From Cellulomonas sp. KRMCY2 (GTDB lineage: Bacteria > Actinomycetota > Actinomycetes > Actinomycetales > Cellulomonadaceae): 64,000 bases of DNA. The stretch spans positions 310,001 to 374,000 of the forward strand of contig NZ_JAGF01000001.1 of assembly GCF_000526515.1 (NCBI RefSeq). The letters are read 5' to 3'. The notes under the pieces were generated by a model. The model was not told the origin of the DNA, made no database searches, and saw only the letters and a list, made by a program, of their open reading frames with translations. This document shows positions 60,118-64,000 of the stretch, in pieces. Each line of letters opens with the position of its first letter. Position 1 is the stretch's first letter. Position numbers and translations under genes: made by a program.

Positions 60118-61452
60118 ATGCTCGTCGAACCGACGGGGGCCGCCCCGACCGCCCCACCGCCGCTTCCGCTGCCGGCCCGCGTGCCGGACCCGATGGTCGG
60201 GCCCGGCACGCGGGCCGTCATCGCCGGGCTGCTCGTCCTGGTCGCCATGCGGATCGAGGTCTTCTCCGGCGTCTCTCTCGGCACCGCGGTCGGCCTTGCG
60301 TTCGCGCCGGTGTGGTTACCCCACCTGCGGGCGTTCGCCGGTGGACGCCAGTTCGCTGCCATCGCCGCGGTGTGCCTCGCCTCAGGCATCTGGCTCACCG
60401 CACTCGCCTCGACCGACCACACGATCACCGACCGGTACGTGGTGTTCTGGACGGCCCTCACGGTCGGTCTCGTCACAGCGGTCGGCGTGATCCTCTGGGC
60501 GCGAACGGTGTTCGCGGACGGCACCGTCGCCATGCTCTTCGGGATCGGCATGGTCGCCGGCATCTCACAGACCGGTCTCGGCATGGCGAACCCGTGGAAG
60601 TCGGCTCTCGCGATGCCGCTGACCGTCCTGCTGCTCGGCTTCGCCTGGATGGTCCGTAGGCGGTGGCTCGCGGTGGTCCTCGCCCTGCTGCTCGCGGGGT
60701 TCTCGGCGGTCAACGACAGCCGATCGCACTTCGCCATGCTGCTGTTGGCGACGGCGCTGGCCGTCTGGCAGATGTGGTTCACCGGCAGTCGGCGCAAGGG
60801 CTCCGCCTGGCGGGCCGTGGTCATCCTCGCAGGCCTGGGGTGGGCGGTCTACAGCCTGGGCCAAGCGCTTCTCCTCGAGGGCTACCTCGGCGAGGAGACC
60901 CAGATCCGCAGCGAGGCGCAGGTCGAGGCGGCCGGCAACATCCTCCTCGGTGGCCGGCCCGAGATCGGCGCGACCGTTGCCCTCATGACGCACCGGCCGT
61001 GGGGCCTCGGGGTCGGCACGAGCGCGACGACCGAGGAGCTCCTCGTTGCCAAGGCGGGCATGACCCAGCTGGGCTACGACCCCAACAACGGGTACGTCGA
61101 GAGGTACATGTTCGGTGAGCTCGTCGAGCTCCACTCGATCATCGGTGACACCTGGGCGCTGTTCGGCATCCCCGGCCTCGCCCTCTCGACGTTCATCGCC
61201 TGGGCGATGCTTCGCCGTGCGGGGACCGGGCTGGCCGCACGCAACCTGAGCGTGCTCATGGCCGTGCTCGTGGTCCGCCTCGTCTGGGACCTGCTGTTCG
61301 GCCCCCTGTACAGCTCCCTGACGTTGGTCGCGCTCGGCGTCGGCCTCGCCCTGCGTCCCCGGCCATGGATCAGCCGAGAACGCAGGGACCTCACCCCGCT
61401 CACCGCCAGAGAACCCGTGCGGTCAGTAGCTGCGGGAGGCGGTGGCCACTGA
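60118..61452 (+). CDS. O-antigen ligase/polymerase-like membrane protein
   Basis: ATG 60118 has AGGAGG eight bases upstream. The 444-residue product has about ten to twelve helices and one larger extracellular loop (about 255-345) with TATTEELLVAK and YDPNNGYVE, then LVELHSIIGDTWALFGIPG. The pattern of a large periplasmic-side loop with conserved His between the later helices is that of O-antigen ligase/Wzy-type proteins (Wzy_C family). It probably polymerises or attaches lipid-linked glycans. It contains an in-frame TTA codon (60316-60318). The 3' end overlaps the convergent beta-helix gene by 30 bases. Confidence 0.78.
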   Translation: MLVEPTGAAPTAPPPLPLPARVPDPMVGPGTRAVIAGLLVLVAMRIEVFSGVSLGTAVGLAFAPVWLPHLRAFAGGRQFAAIAAVCLASGIWLTALASTDHTITDRYVVFWTALTVGLVTAVGVILWARTVFADGTVAMLFGIGMVAGISQTGLGMANPWKSALAMPLTVLLLGFAWMVRRRWLAVVLALLLAGFSAVNDSRSHFAMLLLATALAVWQMWFTGSRRKGSAWRAVVILAGLGWAVYSLGQALLLEGYLGEETQIRSEAQVEAAGNILLGGRPEIGATVALMTHRPWGLGVGTSATTEELLVAKAGMTQLGYDPNNGYVERYMFGELVELHSIIGDTWALFGIPGLALSTFIAWAMLRRAGTGLAARNLSVLMAVLVVRLVWDLLFGPLYSSLTLVALGVGLALRPRPWISRERRDLTPLTAREPVRSVAAGGGGH

Positions 61453-62742
61453 GCCGTCGGTGAAGGTGTTGCCGGTGATGGTGGCTGCGGCCTTGGTGGT
61501 GTCCGACATCAGGATCGCGCATCGTGCGTGGACCTGGCCGGTGCCGAAGACGCTGTTGGTGATCGAGAGCCCCGGCGGTGGTCCGTAGATCTTCTCCGCG
61601 ACGTTGATCGTGCACGCGCCGTTGTCGGCGGAGTTGCCCCGGAAGGTGAAGCCCACCACCGACCCGCGGTCTTGGGTGATCATCACCGCGGCGTTGGTCG
61701 ACCCGGACAGGGTGCTGTTGACGACCTGGATGTTCGACCCGATGGCGACCTGGACGTTGTCGTCGTGGGACTCGATGTTCGTCCCGTCGGCCGGGTAGAA
61801 CAGGTTCCCGTGCAGGTAGGAGCCGTCCACGGTGACGTTGTCGCCGATGATCTTGACCTGGTCGATCACGGTGTGGATGTCGACCCGGCGCAGGGTGAAG
61901 CCCATGCCCACGATCCCGTCGACGAACCGCGAGGGCGCCTGGGCGTAGATCTCGCTGTCCTCGATCAGCAGGTTGGTGCCCGGACCGGCATCGGACTGCA
62001 CCAGTGACATCGGGGCGGTCAGGGGTGTGGCCGGGCCGCGGATGATCGAGTTGCGGATCACCACGTTCGCGGCCTTGACCCGCACGAACCCACGAATGTC
62101 CAGACCGTCGATCACCGTACCCGGCGTCGTGATCGTCAGGTCGCCGTCATGGACCGTCAACGCCCTCCCGGCAGGCACACCCACCGCCCCCGCGCCCACC
62201 GACCCGGTCGCGGGCGGCGCGGGCGGTGCGGGCGGTGCGGGCGGTGCGGGCGCCGGACTCGGCGCGGGCGGCGCGGGGGCGGGCGCCGGACTCGGCGCGG
62301 ACGGCGCGGGGACGCTCGGTTCCGGGGCCGACGAGGCAGCCGGCTTCGGCGTCTCCTGGACCGAGGGGGCGGCCGTCGGCGCAGGCTCCGGGACCTGGTT
62401 CGTCGGCGGGACGACCGGGTCAGGGGCGGGTGCCCGCTTGACGGGTCCGGGGAGGTGGGGACGCGTCGCACGGTCGAACGTGCGCGACGGGACGTCCCCC
62501 AAGGCTCCACGCTCCGACAGCCACGCCGCGACGGCCTCGGATTTCGCCGCCTGGTCATCCCACCCTTGGCCCTGAGCCCGCGCGGTGATCGCGGCCGCGG
62601 ACGGCAGGATGCCGACCGCGGCAATCACCCCGAGCGCGCCCAGGGAGCGTGGACCCGCCGCCCGAACGCCTCGCCAGAGGCGGCGGAAGCGGACGATCGA
62701 CGCCGGCGCGTCGCGGTGTGCATGTCGGGGGCGAGATGCCAT
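61423..62742 (-). CDS. Secreted right-handed beta-helix protein
   Basis: 439 residues from ATG 62742; no ribosome site is seen, so leaderless translation is likely. A signal peptide-like helix (SLGALGVIAAVGILPSAAA, about residues 31-50) is followed by a Pro/Ala/Ser-rich spacer of about 110 residues and a parallel beta-helix (about 190-439) with repeated rungs such as VVIRNSIIRGP, LLIEDSEIYA and VTVDGSYLHGN. This is a pectate lyase/NosD-type fold. No catalytic residues can be assigned, so it may bind or process a polysaccharide. Confidence 0.82.
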   Translation of the reverse strand: MASRPRHAHRDAPASIVRFRRLWRGVRAAGPRSLGALGVIAAVGILPSAAAITARAQGQGWDDQAAKSEAVAAWLSERGALGDVPSRTFDRATRPHLPGPVKRAPAPDPVVPPTNQVPEPAPTAAPSVQETPKPAASSAPEPSVPAPSAPSPAPAPAPPAPSPAPAPPAPPAPPAPPATGSVGAGAVGVPAGRALTVHDGDLTITTPGTVIDGLDIRGFVRVKAANVVIRNSIIRGPATPLTAPMSLVQSDAGPGTNLLIEDSEIYAQAPSRFVDGIVGMGFTLRRVDIHTVIDQVKIIGDNVTVDGSYLHGNLFYPADGTNIESHDDNVQVAIGSNIQVVNSTLSGSTNAAVMITQDRGSVVGFTFRGNSADNGACTINVAEKIYGPPPGLSITNSVFGTGQVHARCAILMSDTTKAAATITGNTFTDGSVATASRSY

Positions 62743-62750
62743 GGGCGCAG

Positions 62751-62770
62751 AGCATAGCCCAAACGGGTGA
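62751..62770 (-). promoter_or_regulatory. Candidate leaderless promoter with TCACCCGTT motif for the beta-helix gene
   Basis: Minus strand TATGCT (62751-62756) ends eight bases before the ATG, and TCACCCGTT (62762-62770) lies five bases upstream of it. The nine bases are shared with the two other surface-locus copies. No -35 is clear. Confidence 0.45.
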
Positions 62771-62889
62771 CGGACGAGACCGGACGAGCCATGCCGAAGT
62801 CCCGCAGACCGGGCACGCACCCATGACTCCCGGGGCGGGCCCTACGCTGTCGCTGACGACCTACCGGCGGCAGGGAGGGGCTCCAGGCG

Positions 62890-64000
62890 GTGCACACGTC
62901 CCCCTCCGTGCCCCCGGCCACGCCCGGCGACAGCCCTCGGACGCACCTCGCGCGGAAAGCGACGCTCGTCGGCCTCGTCGGTGCGGTGCTCGTCGCACTG
63001 GGCACGTCGGGCCCCTCGCTGTGGACCGACGAGGCCGCCACGATCTCGGCCTCGACCCGCAGCCTCGGCGACCTCTGGCGGATGGCCGGCACCATCGACG
63101 CGGTGCACACCACGTACTACCTGGTGATGCACGCCTGGACGGCGGCCTTCGGCACGAGCGAGCTCGCGCTCAGGTCGATCAGTGCGATCGCGATCGGCGT
63201 CGCCGCCGCCGGGACGTACGTTCTCGCGACGCGACTGGTCTCGACCCGCCTTGGCCTGTGGGCCGCCGCGGTCTTCCTGCTGCTGCCGCGGGTCACCTGG
63301 ATGGGCATCGAGGCGAGGCCGTTCGCACTGGCAACGGCCGCTGGTGTGTGGGCGACAGTCGTCCTGAGCATCGCGCTCGAGCGGCGCAGGACGCCCTGGT
63401 GGACGGCGTACGCGGCACTCGTCGCCACGGCTGTCCTGCTCAACCTCTACCTGGCCCTGCTGGTCCTTGCCCATGCGGTGACCGTGTGGCTGTCGAGGCC
63501 GCAGCGAACTCGCGTCCTTGTCTCGTGGGCGGTGTCCGCGGGAGCAGGCCTCGCCGTGACAGCACCCATGATCCTGGTCGCGCTGGGGCAGCGGGGACAG
63601 ATCGGGGAGAACTCTCCGGGGTTCGTCGGGCTCGCCCGGAACGTCGTCGTCAACCAGTGGTTCCTCGGCGAGACACCGACGATCTTCTCGCGGACGCTCG
63701 TCATCGCCCAACCCGCGCTGTCCTGGGGCTCGGCGTGGCGGCCCGCCGCGGTTGCGCTGGCCGCGGTGACACTGGCACTGGTGGGTTACGTGGGCTACCG
63801 CGCGTTGCGCCGTCGCCCACGCCCAGCGCCGGCCCTCGAGCTGCTGCGGTGGGCGTGCCCGTGGATCGTGATCCCCACAGTCGTCCTGACGGCCTACGCG
63901 CTCATCTCGAGCACCTACAGCCCCCGCTACCTCGCTTTCGCGTCACCCGCGGTCGCGATCGTCGTGGCCGCTGCACTCCTGTTCCTTCGCCGCACCTGGG
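62890..64000 (+). CDS. GT39-type membrane glycosyltransferase (N-terminal part, cut by window end)
   Basis: GTG 62890 follows GGGAGGGG by nine bases. 370 codons are present and the frame is open at base 64000. The first helix precedes a loop with LWTDEAATISAS (the catalytic Asp-Glu motif of GT39/ArnT/PMT-like enzymes) and HTTYYLVMHAW, and many helices follow. Such enzymes move sugars from polyprenyl-phosphate donors outside the membrane. This suits the GT2-GtrA enzyme, which may make the donor. Divergent from the beta-helix gene. Confidence 0.85.
   Translation, partial: MHTSPSVPPATPGDSPRTHLARKATLVGLVGAVLVALGTSGPSLWTDEAATISASTRSLGDLWRMAGTIDAVHTTYYLVMHAWTAAFGTSELALRSISAIAIGVAAAGTYVLATRLVSTRLGLWAAAVFLLLPRVTWMGIEARPFALATAAGVWATVVLSIALERRRTPWWTAYAALVATAVLLNLYLALLVLAHAVTVWLSRPQRTRVLVSWAVSAGAGLAVTAPMILVALGQRGQIGENSPGFVGLARNVVVNQWFLGETPTIFSRTLVIAQPALSWGSAWRPAAVALAAVTLALVGYVGYRALRRRPRPAPALELLRWACPWIVIPTVVLTAYALISSTYSPRYLAFASPAVAIVVAAALLFLRRTW

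Overview
The window is very GC-rich (about 70 percent or more by eye), densely coded and uses many GTG starts. Its content is actinobacterial: mycothiol conjugate amidase, DUF4307 and DUF501 proteins, a short Ppx, a UppS like mycobacterial Rv1086, and a GtrA-fused glycosyltransferase. I infer a member of the Micrococcales, plausibly close to Cellulomonas (an acetylxylan esterase gene fits), but no marker here fixes the genus. The sequence is chromosomal. I see no prophage, insertion sequence, CRISPR array or rRNA. There is one tRNA gene.

Layout. 1-5.5 kb: end of rmuC, ispH facing xseA-xseB, a PfkB sugar kinase and a DUF1761 membrane protein. 5.6-17.7 kb: carbonic anhydrase, fumC, a chagasin-like lipoprotein, a chemoreceptor, a PIN-PhoH ATPase, the divergent uppS/trhA pair, a nitrilase-family hydrolase, mca with a small membrane partner, a DUF4307 gene and greA. 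17.8-22.2 kb: a metB / AI-2E transporter / ilvA operon with 4-base overlaps, then msrA. 22.4-29.1 kb: an ABC exporter followed by a NarL-type two-component system, a 14-helix MFS exporter and an FKBP isomerase. 29.3-39.8 kb: a frameshifted acetylxylan esterase, cystathionine beta-synthase, a Bax1-like protein, an unusual short tRNA with a UAA anticodon directly after ndh, a family 5 uracil-DNA glycosylase, a PadR pair, ppx, a DUF501 gene and ftsB. 39.9-49.4 kb: eno, pntA-pntB, mazG, a SurA-like lipoprotein and mfd. 49.5-64 kb: a cell-surface polysaccharide locus.

The surface locus holds a nucleotidylyltransferase, four glycosyltransferases (one fused to GtrA), an O-antigen ligase/polymerase-like membrane protein, a 1478-residue secreted PKD/LamG protein, a secreted beta-helix protein and the start of a GT39-type membrane glycosyltransferase. 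They look like parts for making and decorating an extracellular glycan. A shared TCACCCGTT-containing motif occurs in three of the intergenic regions.

The most unusual features are: (1) short duplications placed across stop codons at six or seven gene ends, with offsets that are not multiples of three; (2) the class I tRNA with a UAA anticodon; (3) an approximately 899-base perfect duplication inside the PKD protein gene; (4) a perfect TGTGA-N6-TCACA site in front of ndh; (5) two single-base frame breaks, in ispH and the esterase, each next to a C/G run, which may be sequencing errors.
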